From: Salinicola halimionae
GTDB taxonomy: Bacteria; Pseudomonadota; Gammaproteobacteria; Pseudomonadales; Halomonadaceae
Assembly: GCF_003206065.1 (NCBI RefSeq)
Contig: NZ_PZJQ01000002.1
Coordinates: 774,135 to 838,134 of the forward strand
Direction: 5' to 3'
Length of the DNA: 64,000 bases
The notes below the pieces were generated by a model, which worked only from the letters and a program-made list of their open reading frames with translations, searched no databases and was not told the DNA's origin. The position numbers were made by a program, and so were the translations under genes. Below are positions 27,491 to 35,814 of this stretch, in pieces; position 1 is the stretch's first letter, and each line of letters opens with the position of its first letter.

Positions 27491-28897
27491 ATGTCAAAAT
27501 CGACCGGCAATCTTCGCTGGTATGAACGGGTACCGCACCCGGCCATTCTGATCTTCTGTCTACTGATCGTCGTCTGGGTCATGACGTTGATCATTCCCGC
27601 CGGTACCTTCGATCGCCACGAGGTCAATGGCCGTAGTGCCGTCATCCCCGGGACTTTCCATTTGATAGATGCGCCGGCACAGTCCTTCCTCGAGATTTTC
27701 CACGTCGTGCCGCTGGGCATGGTCCAGGCGGCGAGCATCGTCATCGTGGTGCTGATCGGCGGCGGATTGTTCCGGGTACTCGAGGCGACCGGCGCGCTGG
27801 AGAACATGGTCGGCACCCTGGTCAAACGCCTGGGATCGGAGCATCCGGTGCCGCTGATCTGGCTGATGACCTTCGTCTTCGGGGCACTTGGTGTGGCAGT
27901 CGGCTATGAGAACAACATCGCGCTGATCCCTATCGCAGTGTTGCTGGGTCGGGCGATGGGCGGCGATCGTCTGGTCGGCACCAGTATTGCGCTGGGCGGC
28001 GTGGGCATCGGCTTCGCGACGTCTCCGATCAACGTCTATACCGTCGGCGTGTCGGACCAGATTGCTGAACTGCCGCTGTTTTCCGGGGCCGGGCTGCGTA
28101 GCGTGCTGTGCGTCGGTGCGCTCTGCCTGCTGGCGCACCACACCAGCCGTTACATGAAGCGGCTGAAACGCGATGCCAATGCCACGCTGCTGCGCGATGC
28201 CGAGGACGAAGGCAGCTCGCTGCGTAAGCCGCTCGCCGACTATCGCCTGAACGGCCGTGACTATCGGGTGCTGGGCACGTTCGTGATCGGGCTCGCGATC
28301 ATGCTCTACGGCGTGTTCAGCTACGGCTGGTACATCGACGAGATCTCGGCCACTTTCCTGGCGATCGCCATCGTGGCGGGGCTGATGGCGCGGCTACCGG
28401 CTTCAAAGATCAATGCCTACTTCTTCGAGGGCGCGGCATCGGTGACGACCGGCGCACTGCTGGTGGGTCTGGCGAGGGGGCTGCAGGTGTTGCTCGAACA
28501 GGGGCAGATCGGCGACACCATCGTTCACTCGTTGGCCGAACCGCTGGGTCACATGCCGGTGCTGGTCTCGACGCTTGCGATGACGCTGGTTCACTCGGTC
28601 ATCAACTTCTTCATTCCCTCCGGCAGCGGCCAGGCGATGGCGACGATGCCGATCATGATTCCACTCTCGGATCTGATCGGGATGACCCGGCAGACCGCGA
28701 TCCTGGCCTTTCAGGTCGGCGATGGCCTGACCAACCTGATCGTGCCCACCTCCGGCGGCACGCTTGCCATGCTGGCGATGGCGCGTGTGCCTTACGACGT
28801 CTGGGTACGCTTCTTCTTTCCGATGCTGTTACAGGCATTTCTACTGAGCTGGGTGATATTGGCGGTCGCCGTCGCGATCGATTGGGGGCCGGCCTGA
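27491..28897 (+). CDS. YfcC-family (C4-dicarboxylate carrier-like) permease
   Basis: Inner-membrane carrier of the DcuC/YfcC superfamily, 468 aa, about twelve spans. Conserved family stretches are the first-loop LIIPAGTFDR, VLIGGGLFRVLEATGAL, GYENNIALIPIAVLLGRAMGGD, and the second-repeat VHSVINFFIPSGSGQAMATMPI with DGLTNLIVPTSGGTLAML. Family members import amino acids, ornithine/arginine or dicarboxylates; the ligand is unknown here. The gene follows an M42 peptidase on the same strand (178-base gap), so uptake of amino acids or peptides is a reasonable guess. Start ATG at 27491 has GGGGG upstream. Confidence 0.85.
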   Translation: MSKSTGNLRWYERVPHPAILIFCLLIVVWVMTLIIPAGTFDRHEVNGRSAVIPGTFHLIDAPAQSFLEIFHVVPLGMVQAASIVIVVLIGGGLFRVLEATGALENMVGTLVKRLGSEHPVPLIWLMTFVFGALGVAVGYENNIALIPIAVLLGRAMGGDRLVGTSIALGGVGIGFATSPINVYTVGVSDQIAELPLFSGAGLRSVLCVGALCLLAHHTSRYMKRLKRDANATLLRDAEDEGSSLRKPLADYRLNGRDYRVLGTFVIGLAIMLYGVFSYGWYIDEISATFLAIAIVAGLMARLPASKINAYFFEGAASVTTGALLVGLARGLQVLLEQGQIGDTIVHSLAEPLGHMPVLVSTLAMTLVHSVINFFIPSGSGQAMATMPIMIPLSDLIGMTRQTAILAFQVGDGLTNLIVPTSGGTLAMLAMARVPYDVWVRFFFPMLLQAFLLSWVILAVAVAIDWGPA

Positions 28898-28909
28898 TTC
28901 CGGTGGGCG

Positions 28910-29854
28910 TCAGATACTGATCAGCCCTTCCCACCATTGCCGGATCGACTTCCACCAGTTGGACGATGTCTCGCGGTCCTGGCGGTCGCTGTCGAGATAG
29001 ACCGTGGCGGTGAGGCCGGCGGAGAGCTTGGTGCCCGCGGGGATGTCATCCAACGCGATGCGTACCGGGATGCGCTGGGAAAGTCGGACCCAGTCGAACG
29101 AGGCGTTGACCGCGGCCAGACCGTTGGCCTGGCTGCTGAGGCTGCCGTCGCTGATACCGCGAGCGAAGCTGTCGACATGCCCCCATATGGCCTCGTCGCT
29201 GGAGAGCAGCTGCACGCGAACGGGTGCGCCGACATCGATGCTGTCGAGCTTGGTCTCCTCGAAATAACCCAGGACATAGAAACTCTCGGCATCGACCAGC
29301 GTCATGGCGTCCGTACCCACCGTCACGTATTGGCCGGGGCGCAGCAGCAGGTTGGTGACGTAACCGTCGACCGGCGCGCGGACGGTGGCGCGCGCCAGAT
29401 CCAGCTTCGCCTGTTCCACTTCGACCTTGGCCTGTTCGACGGCGGCCTGAGCCGTGGTCAGCGCGAAGCGGGCGTTGTCCTTGTCCTCTTGCGAGACGTA
29501 ATTCTTCAGACGCTGGCGGCGGCTGTTGGCCGCCTTGGCTTCGTCACGCTGCTGCGCCAGCTGATTGAGATTGGCCTGGGCCTCATCCAGCGCCAACTGG
29601 TAGCGCTGCTGGTCGATGGTGAACAGCACGGCGCCTTTTTTCACCAACTGGTTGTCGTGCACCTCGAGACTGTCGACGAGCCCGGCGACATCGGTACCCA
29701 GATTGACCACATCGGCACGAACGCGGCCGTCACGGGTCCACGGATCGTGCATGTAGTGATTCCATATCTGGGCGACGGCGGCGATCGCGGCAATGACCAC
29801 GATCACGGTCAGCACCAGGCGAACGGTTTTACGAAGTCCGATAGACCCGATCAT
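28910..29854 (-). CDS. AaeA-type efflux adaptor (HlyD family)
   Basis: Membrane-fusion protein, 314 aa, with one N-terminal anchor (RLVLTVIVVIAAIAAVAQI), the lipoyl motif (VRADVVNLGTDVAGLVDSLEV) and a long coiled-coil hairpin (LNQLAQQRDEAKAANSRRQR onward). It matches AaeA, partner of the aromatic-acid efflux pump AaeB. The ribosome site is duplicated: two tandem 13-bp copies each containing AAGGA lie immediately before the start. It is the last gene of the aaeB-aaeX-aaeA-type operon. Confidence 0.88.
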   Translation of the reverse strand: MIGSIGLRKTVRLVLTVIVVIAAIAAVAQIWNHYMHDPWTRDGRVRADVVNLGTDVAGLVDSLEVHDNQLVKKGAVLFTIDQQRYQLALDEAQANLNQLAQQRDEAKAANSRRQRLKNYVSQEDKDNARFALTTAQAAVEQAKVEVEQAKLDLARATVRAPVDGYVTNLLLRPGQYVTVGTDAMTLVDAESFYVLGYFEETKLDSIDVGAPVRVQLLSSDEAIWGHVDSFARGISDGSLSSQANGLAAVNASFDWVRLSQRIPVRIALDDIPAGTKLSAGLTATVYLDSDRQDRETSSNWWKSIRQWWEGLISI

Positions 29855-29855
29855 G

Positions 29856-29881
29856 CACTCGATTCCTTCACTCGATTCCTT
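29856..29881 (-). repeat. Tandem 13-bp duplication carrying the ribosome site of the adaptor gene
   Basis: AAGGAATCGAGTG occurs twice head to tail on the minus strand, immediately before the adaptor start codon. The outer copy overlaps the stop codon of the preceding DUF1656 gene. Confidence 0.85.
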
Positions 29882-30095
29882 ACCCCGCGATCGGCAAGGC
29901 GCCCGTCAGGGCGAGCACCGACCACAACAGCAAAGCGTAAATGGCGATATCCAGCAGCACCGGCTGCCAGAACCAGTGATAGAGCCCCAGGCGGACGAAC
30001 ACGCGCCGGAGAATCAGGTAGAGCCCCAGCGCCAGAAAGACGGGCACGGCCAGAGGCGGTAACAGAAACCCCAGGAACGACCATTCAGTCAGCAT
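29880..30095 (-). CDS. AaeX-type small membrane protein (DUF1656)
   Basis: Membrane protein of 71 aa with two hydrophobic helices (GFLLPPLAVPVFLALGLYLILRRV split, and ILLDIAIYALLLWSVLAL-like C-terminal helix), the size and position of AaeX/DUF1656 in aaeXAB operons. The ATG at 30095 overlaps the 3' end of the AaeB-type gene by 11 bases; a longer frame from 30176 would run deep into that gene and is not needed. Function unknown even in E. coli. Confidence 0.85.
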   Translation of the reverse strand: MLTEWSFLGFLLPPLAVPVFLALGLYLILRRVFVRLGLYHWFWQPVLLDIAIYALLLWSVLALTGALPIAG

Positions 30096-32220
30096 GTCGG
30101 GTCTCTCCCGTCGTTTCGGTGGTCGCTTTCGTGGCCGTGTTAGCGGCGGTATCACCAGCTCCATCGGAAACTTCATCGGCGCGGGCTTCGAGCGCGACGC
30201 CCGGGGCCGCGCGCATCAGATGGCTCAGCATGGCGATTTCGCCGATGCTGGCGATCGGCAGATGGGCTTCGTGATAGAGCCGCTCGACCCAGCCAATGGC
30301 TTCGTCGGCGAGGGCATGCCAGACGGCGGGATCGTGACGGCGACGGGCGGCCACACGCCTGCCGATGTCGTCGAGCCAGGCTTCGATCTCGGCACGGTGG
30401 GGGCCGAGCGCGTCGCGCAGGCGCCGGATCCGCCAGACGCAGAGCGCCAGCGCGTGCAGGTCGATGGCTTCACGCACGACGCTATCGCTGCCGCCGAGTG
30501 CCACCAGCCGACCCAGGCGATCATAGAGTCGGCTTTCCAGACGGGCGCGGTTGGGCAATGACTTCTCCCGCAGCAGCCGGCTCAGCCCACGCCAGTAAGC
30601 CGCCATCAGCGTCTCGATACGTTCACCGGGAGAGCGCTGGCGGAACAGCGAATAGGTGATCATGGCGGCGATGGTGCCGATGATCGACGCCAGCCCGCCA
30701 TTGATGTAGCTCGACGGTGAAAAGGTATAGGTCGAATGCAGATTGAGCAGGGTCATCATGGTGATGGCGCCAGCCAATCCGATCAGCGACCAGCGCGGAT
30801 GGGGCGTCATCAAGGTGCCGATGGCGACCGGGATGCCGATCGCGATGGCCAGCAGCGGAAAGCCGTTGATGGTCGGCAGCACCAGAAACAGCAGGATGCC
30901 ACCCAGAATGACCGCGGCGATCGATCCCCACAGGAATTGATAGACCACGGCGGCCGGGTTCGGTGCCTTGGCAAACAGCATGGTGAAGACGCCGAGCAGC
31001 ATCATCGCCAGATAACCGGAATGCCAGCCGCCATGGATCCAGATCTGGCCCAGCAGCTCGAAGGCGATGAATACGCGAAAGGCGTTGAAGCGCGCCACGA
31101 AGTGTTCGTTGTGAGTAGTCCGGGAGCGACGCTCGCGGGGCAATGTCTCGACCTTCGACGAGGTCGGGTCGTCGAGCGCGTTGCGGAGCCGGCGGCCGTG
31201 CTGCAGAAGCCCCAGCACTTCGCCCAGGCGCTGGCGCACCAGCTCCGCCCTGGCGCGGGTGCGCGGGTCGACGGCTTTGTCTTCCCAGTCGAAATCGGCC
31301 AGCAATAGACGTTCGGTCGGTCTTCCGTCCGGTTCGGACTCTATGGCCCGGAGCAGCGGCAGCGCCTGCTGTCTCAGTTCGGCTAGCCAGTGCTCGCCGC
31401 GGTCGCATTCGCGTGGGCCGTCGCATTCCCTTAAATAGTCCAGCGCTGTTTCCAGTTCACGCACGGCGGTAATCAGCGCCAGCCCGTCACTGGCGAATCG
31501 ATCCAGCGCGGGAATGAAATGACTGAGGCGGCGGGTCTCCAGGCGGGCGAGTCCGCGCAGCTTCTCGAAATCCTGGTATCGCTGGAATAGTGCTTTCAAC
31601 GGGGCGTCGCGGCTCGCCTGGTCACGCCGCTCGGCGAGCGTCGTCAACGTCTCGGCGGCAGCCCGCGACAGAAAACCGGAGAGCGCATCTGGCAGCGCTC
31701 GGCTGCCGAAGCGCGGCGCGATGACCACGTGGGCGAGCAGGCCGCAGCCGATGCCTAGCGCCGTCTCGCTGAACCGTCCTTGCGCCACCGACCAGATGTT
31801 GTCGACGCCGGTACCGATCGCCGTCAGCGATACCAGCGTCGCGGTATAGCCGCTGAGCATCATCACGTAGCCCAGATACTCGTCCTGCTCGAGCATGACC
31901 CAGTACATGCAGAACGCCAGCCAACCACCGGCGAACAGCAGATAGAGCATCGGTTGCTGGCCGAACAGCGCAATCAGCACCAGACCGGCGATGGCGCCGA
32001 TCAGCGTGCCGAACAACCGCGCCACGCTGCGGCCGATGATGATGCCGATCGGCGGCGTCCCCCCGGTGAACATCACCGGCTGCAGTGTCACGATCATCAC
32101 CGCCAGAATCGCCCAGGCGGGCTGATAGAGATCGAGACGCATGGAGAGATAGAGCGCCAGCCAGACAGCCAGCACCGTTCTCAACGCTAATAACCAGTGA
32201 TCGACGGGGATTCGGGGCAT
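30085..32220 (-). CDS. FUSC-family (AaeB-type) aromatic acid exporter
   Basis: Inner-membrane transporter of roughly 711 aa in the fusaric-acid/p-hydroxybenzoate efflux family. Two membrane modules of about six helices are visible, one at the N-terminus (LDLYQPAWAILAVMIVTLQP, the family hallmark) and one in the second half (AFRVFIAFELLGQIWIHGGW onward), separated and followed by cytoplasmic helical domains. The ATG at 32220 is preferred; a GTG at 32274 adds 18 residues without a ribosome site. First gene of the operon with aaeX- and aaeA-like genes. No LysR-type AaeR gene is adjacent. Confidence 0.88.
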   Translation of the reverse strand: MPRIPVDHWLLALRTVLAVWLALYLSMRLDLYQPAWAILAVMIVTLQPVMFTGGTPPIGIIIGRSVARLFGTLIGAIAGLVLIALFGQQPMLYLLFAGGWLAFCMYWVMLEQDEYLGYVMMLSGYTATLVSLTAIGTGVDNIWSVAQGRFSETALGIGCGLLAHVVIAPRFGSRALPDALSGFLSRAAAETLTTLAERRDQASRDAPLKALFQRYQDFEKLRGLARLETRRLSHFIPALDRFASDGLALITAVRELETALDYLRECDGPRECDRGEHWLAELRQQALPLLRAIESEPDGRPTERLLLADFDWEDKAVDPRTRARAELVRQRLGEVLGLLQHGRRLRNALDDPTSSKVETLPRERRSRTTHNEHFVARFNAFRVFIAFELLGQIWIHGGWHSGYLAMMLLGVFTMLFAKAPNPAAVVYQFLWGSIAAVILGGILLFLVLPTINGFPLLAIAIGIPVAIGTLMTPHPRWSLIGLAGAITMMTLLNLHSTYTFSPSSYINGGLASIIGTIAAMITYSLFRQRSPGERIETLMAAYWRGLSRLLREKSLPNRARLESRLYDRLGRLVALGGSDSVVREAIDLHALALCVWRIRRLRDALGPHRAEIEAWLDDIGRRVAARRRHDPAVWHALADEAIGWVERLYHEAHLPIASIGEIAMLSHLMRAAPGVALEARADEVSDGAGDTAANTATKATTETTGETRHAD

Positions 32221-32274
32221 AAATGACCAAAACCCGTGAATGCAGGCATCCACAGGCAAAATGTAATCAAGCAC

Positions 32275-32518
32275 AGTAAAAGTTAGGCTGCGAATAATCC
32301 CATCATGGGCGACTTTTGTCTACCGTTGCAGCCAGAAGACCCGGAGAATTTGACCCGGTCGAAAGCGAGCAGAGGGAACCCATTGGGCGTGAGGGCGCGT
32401 ATCGGTGGGTGGTAAGCGAGGACCTTCCTACCGACATGGCAGCAGGAAAGCGCTGAGGGGCGATGAATGAGTCGCACGACTGATTGCACTCTTCGGCATC
32501 ACCGCCCCTGGCGGGGGA
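32275..32518. other. Non-coding gap with several GGA-containing possible hairpins
   Basis: No convincing gene. The plus strand has repeated GGA motifs (CCGGAGA, AGGGAAC, GAGGACC, CAGGAAAG), one in the loop of a small CAGC/GCTG hairpin near 32440-32456, and ends in a CCCC/GGGG stem next to the ompW stop. This pattern is seen in CsrA/RsmA-binding RNAs but is far from proof. Confidence 0.25.
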
Positions 32519-33202
32519 TCAGAAGCGGTAGCCAATGCCACCCATGATCACGACCGGATCGATATGGACCGTCGTGTCGTAGGACTCGCCGCCAATCGTC
32601 GCGGTGGTATCGGAATCGATATCCAGATACCAGGCGGCGGCATTCAGCGACCAGTGGTCATCGATCAGCAGGTCCACGCCGAGCTGTGCGGCGGCACCCC
32701 AGGAGTCGTCCATATCGAGACTGCCGCCGTCGACTTTCTCGTCGGAGAAGTGGGTGTAGTTCAAGCCGGCGCCCACGTAAGGCTGAACCCGTGACTGGGT
32801 GCCGCCGAGAGGGTAGTACTGCAGCGTCAGGGTCGGCGGCAGATGCCGGGTGGAAGCCATTTCCGTGCCGTCCAGGCTGACGTCGTGTTTGAAGCGCTGG
32901 GCAGCGAGCAGTTCGACTCCCCAGTTGTCCAGAAAGCGATAGCCCAGCGTGAAGGCGAAGCCGGTTTCATCGTCGACATCGATCTTGTCGACGCCGATGG
33001 CATCGAAATTGCCGTTATCGCTCTTGGGTGAGACCTTGGCGATGCCAAAGTGGGTGAACCAATCGCCGCCACCGTAAGCGAAGACGTTACCGGCATTGAG
33101 CGACATCGCGATCGCCAGCCCGGCGACGCCGATGTGGCGTGGTTTGGGGTTGCGCAGGCAGAGATGGCCCAGGCTGATTTGGCTTGGAAGGCTTGTGTTC
33201 AT
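32519..33202 (-). CDS. ompW: OmpW-family outer-membrane protein
   Basis: Eight-stranded outer-membrane beta-barrel, 227 aa. A long signal peptide ends near NVFAYGGGD. Barrel signatures are GFAFTLGYRFLDNWGVELLAA, LPPTLTLQYYPLGG and the terminal strand ending in Tyr-Arg-Phe (IGYRF), the classical C-terminal Phe used for outer-membrane insertion. Members form small channels for hydrophobic compounds and are often stress- or iron-regulated. A perfect inverted repeat lies about 80 bases upstream. Confidence 0.9.
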   Translation of the reverse strand: MNTSLPSQISLGHLCLRNPKPRHIGVAGLAIAMSLNAGNVFAYGGGDWFTHFGIAKVSPKSDNGNFDAIGVDKIDVDDETGFAFTLGYRFLDNWGVELLAAQRFKHDVSLDGTEMASTRHLPPTLTLQYYPLGGTQSRVQPYVGAGLNYTHFSDEKVDGGSLDMDDSWGAAAQLGVDLLIDDHWSLNAAAWYLDIDSDTTATIGGESYDTTVHIDPVVIMGGIGYRF

Positions 33203-33281
33203 GAATGGCGTTCCCCTATCGATCCCTTGTGGATCTGCCAGCGACTGTCACCGCCGTGGCATCGGGAATAGCCTACGCCCG

Positions 33282-33308
33282 AATAACCACACAAATAATG
33301 TGGTTATT
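33282..33308. promoter_or_regulatory. Perfect inverted repeat in the ompW promoter region
   Basis: AATAACCACA and TGTGGTTATT, ten-base arms separated by seven bases (CAAATAA). It is in the AT-rich gap upstream of ompW and also downstream of the ycaQ-like gene stop, so it is either an operator for ompW or a terminator for neither strand in particular. No T-run supports termination. Confidence 0.5.
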
Positions 33309-33362
33309 TGTCGCAAAAGTATTCTTAACCATGGAAGGGGCGGGTTAGCTGCTATGGCTTGG

Positions 33363-34628
33363 CTACAGCTCCCGCCGCCGATTGAGATCCACCGGCCAGT
33401 GGGTGGAGAGCTTCTGAGCCAGCGGGCGTTCGCAGGCGAGATGGATACGCGGCAGTCCCAGCCACGAAGCCAACTGCTCGAACTGCCGGGCGAGCGCCGT
33501 AAGCTGCGAGTCATCGAACGTGATGTCCGGTTCGGGATGTATCGCCACGACCGTCAATTCGCCGTCGGCCCGGCGTGCGCGCAGATCGATCCGGCCGATG
33601 AGCCGGTCGCCGTGGAGAAACGGCATGACGTAGTAGCCGTAGGTCCGCTTGGCCGGCGGCACGTAGAACTCGAGTCGATAGTGAAAGCCGAACAGCCGCT
33701 CGGTCCGTTCACGAAACCAGATCAGCGAGTCGAAGGGGGAAAGCAGGGCAGGAGCCTCGATCTGGCGAGGGATTCGTGGCTCGCCGATGACATAAGCCGG
33801 CTGGCGCCAGCCTTCCACCGACACCGGCGTCAGCGTGCCGTCCTCGATCAGCGTCTGCAGCGCGGCCCGCGTGTCCTGCGGCGCCAGCCGGTAGTAGTCG
33901 CGCAGATCCTTCTCCGTCGCCACGCCGAGCGCGCTGGCGGATTGGCGCAGCAGCTGGCGGTGGGCGTCGAGCAGATCGGGCTCGGCCTGATTGAGTATGC
34001 ATTCGGGCAGCACTCTCTCGGGCAGATCGTAAAGCCGTTCGAACCCTCGGCGGCGGGAGACGGTGACTTCACCGGCGGCGAACAGCCACTCCAGTGCGTG
34101 TTTCTCGTCGCTCCAGTCCCACCAGGGCCCGGCCGGGCCTTCGCGAGTGTTCAGTTCTCCCGCCCCCAGCGGGCCGTGTGCCTGCACGCTGGCCAACACG
34201 CGTTCGATCACCTCGCGGCGATCCCGCCCGAATCTCGCCAGGTGCTTGTAAATACCCATGCCGTCCTGCGCGCGACGCATGCGCCAGTGCATCGCCGGGT
34301 AGAGCGACACCGGCAGCAGTGAGGCCTCGTGGCCCCAGTATTCGAACAGCGAGCGATGCCGGTTACGGCCCCAGGCCGCCTCGTCGAGCAGGTCCGTCGA
34401 ATACGAACCGAGCCGCGAAAAAACGGGAAGATAGTGGGAGCGGGCCAACGCGTTGACGGAGTCGATCTGCAGCACGCCGAGACGATCCAGCAGACGATTG
34501 AGATGACCGCGATTGACGATGACGGGAGGCGAAGACGTGAAGCCCTGCGCTTTGAGCGCAAGACGACGTGCCTGAGCGAGTGTGAGACGACGAGGCGAAG
34601 AGATCACTGACGGCATGTGAAGCGGCAC
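33363..34628 (-). CDS. YcaQ-like winged-helix DNA glycosylase
   Basis: Cytoplasmic protein of the HTH_42/YcaQ family, 421 aa, whose E. coli member unhooks DNA interstrand cross-links. The N-terminal helix-turn-helix is followed by LGVLQIDSVNALARSHYLPVFSRLG (in pieces): the QxD catalytic motif is Gln-Ile-Asp. Further family marks are FEYWGHEASLLP, WWDWSDEKHALEWLFAAGEVTVSRR and LLSPFDSLIWFRERTERLFGFHYRLE. One or more in-frame Met residues near the start (MPLHMPSVISS) leave the exact start open. Single gene. Confidence 0.85.
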   Translation of the reverse strand: MPLHMPSVISSPRRLTLAQARRLALKAQGFTSSPPVIVNRGHLNRLLDRLGVLQIDSVNALARSHYLPVFSRLGSYSTDLLDEAAWGRNRHRSLFEYWGHEASLLPVSLYPAMHWRMRRAQDGMGIYKHLARFGRDRREVIERVLASVQAHGPLGAGELNTREGPAGPWWDWSDEKHALEWLFAAGEVTVSRRRGFERLYDLPERVLPECILNQAEPDLLDAHRQLLRQSASALGVATEKDLRDYYRLAPQDTRAALQTLIEDGTLTPVSVEGWRQPAYVIGEPRIPRQIEAPALLSPFDSLIWFRERTERLFGFHYRLEFYVPPAKRTYGYYVMPFLHGDRLIGRIDLRARRADGELTVVAIHPEPDITFDDSQLTALARQFEQLASWLGLPRIHLACERPLAQKLSTHWPVDLNRRREL

Positions 34629-34685
34629 TTTCCGGATGAAGCTGCGTTAGACGGCTATCGAGAAAGTGTCGTTCAGTCGGCGTGA

Positions 34686-34715
34686 ATTGACCAGCGCCGG
34701 GATTGACCAGCGCCG
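34686..34715. repeat. Short tandem repeat downstream of znuA
   Basis: ATTGACCAGCGCCG occurs at 34686-34699 and 34702-34715 (16-bp period), just after the znuA stop. Confidence 0.75.
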
Positions 34716-34740
34716 TCGGTGCGGCGCCGGCCAGACGGGA

Positions 34741-35754
34741 TCAGTCGTCGGTATTCAGCGCCTCGATCAGGGTGTCGACATTGTGCTGGAACATGCCGAG
34801 GTAAGTGCTGCCTTCGCCGTCCGGCGTCAGTGCGTCGGCGTAGAGCGTGCCGCCGATGGCGACGCCGGTCTCTTCATGCAACTGGTTGATCAGTGCCGGA
34901 TTGGACATATTTTCCAGGAACAGCGCCTTGGCGTGGCTGGACTCGATCTGCTGGATCAGATTGCCCATGTCGTTGGCGCTGGGTTCGGCCAGGGTATTGA
35001 TACCCACCGGCGAGAGCAGCTGCAGGCCATAGGCATCGGCGAAATAGCCAAAGGCATCATGGCTGGTGATGATCAGCCGATCCGATTCCGGGATCTGCGC
35101 CATGCGCTCCTTGCTCTCGCTGTTCAGTGCTTCCATCTTGCCGATGTAAGCCTTGGCATTGGCCTGGTAGTCGTCGGCATTATCGGGGTCGAGCTTGACC
35201 AGCGCATCGCGGATATTGCGGGCGTACTGTTCGCCATTCTCGAGATCCTGCCAGGCGTGTGGGTCGACATCGCCGTGATGATGATGGCCTTCCTCGGCAG
35301 CGGCGTGATCATGATCGTCATGGTCATGGTCATGGTCATGGTCATGGTCATCGCCGTGGTCGTGGCCTTCCTCGTCTTCATGACCTTCGAACGGTCGTGT
35401 CTTGATGCCGTCGCTGGCGACGACGATGTCACCCTCATATTCGCTGGCGTCGATCAGCCTGTCGATCCAGCCCTCGAGCTGCAGGCCGTTGACCACGATC
35501 AGATCCGCGTCGGCGAGTGACTTCGCGTCATCCGGCTTGGGTGAAAAGGCATGCACATCGCCATCCGGGCCGACCAGCGACGTGACCGCGACATGATCGC
35601 CGCCGACGGTTTCGACCATATCGTCGAGAATGCTGAAACTGGTGACGACCTTGAGCGGGTCCGCGTGAGCGTAGACCGGTGACAGCGCGGCGATACTCAG
35701 GCTGCCGGCGAGCACGCTCTTGAGCAGCGCGGAAGCGATCGATTGGCGGGACAT
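34741..35754 (-). CDS. znuA: Zinc ABC transporter substrate-binding protein
   Basis: Periplasmic zinc-binding protein, 337 aa, cluster A-I. A signal peptide ends near VYAHADPLK. The three metal His positions of the family are recognisable: VGPDGDVHAFSP, VDPHAWQDLENG and ITSHDAFGYFADAYGL. Between the first and second lies the zinc-chaperone loop, about residues 125-160, with a His-Asp alternation (HDHDHDHDH) and a following HHHH. The loop is encoded by a run of identical CAT-GGT-type repeats (plus-strand view), which could slip. Last gene of the 48-aa/znuC/znuB/znuA unit. Confidence 0.93.
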   Translation of the reverse strand: MSRQSIASALLKSVLAGSLSIAALSPVYAHADPLKVVTSFSILDDMVETVGGDHVAVTSLVGPDGDVHAFSPKPDDAKSLADADLIVVNGLQLEGWIDRLIDASEYEGDIVVASDGIKTRPFEGHEDEEGHDHGDDHDHDHDHDHDDHDHAAAEEGHHHHGDVDPHAWQDLENGEQYARNIRDALVKLDPDNADDYQANAKAYIGKMEALNSESKERMAQIPESDRLIITSHDAFGYFADAYGLQLLSPVGINTLAEPSANDMGNLIQQIESSHAKALFLENMSNPALINQLHEETGVAIGGTLYADALTPDGEGSTYLGMFQHNVDTLIEALNTDD

Positions 35755-35814
35755 CGTGAATCCTCGTAAAAAGTGGAACGGTGGTGAATCAGCGGGGAGC
35801 GGCGGCGCACCGGA

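Noticed and set aside
28937-30274. Long plus-strand open frame (445 codons) opposite the AaeA/AaeX-type genes
   Set aside because: Low-complexity, His/Gly/Arg-rich antisense translation without a domain; the minus-strand genes have full family motifs and operon overlaps.
33096-34322. Plus-strand open frame (408 codons) opposite the YcaQ-like gene
   Set aside because: Antisense shadow of a GC-rich gene; no ribosome site or motif.
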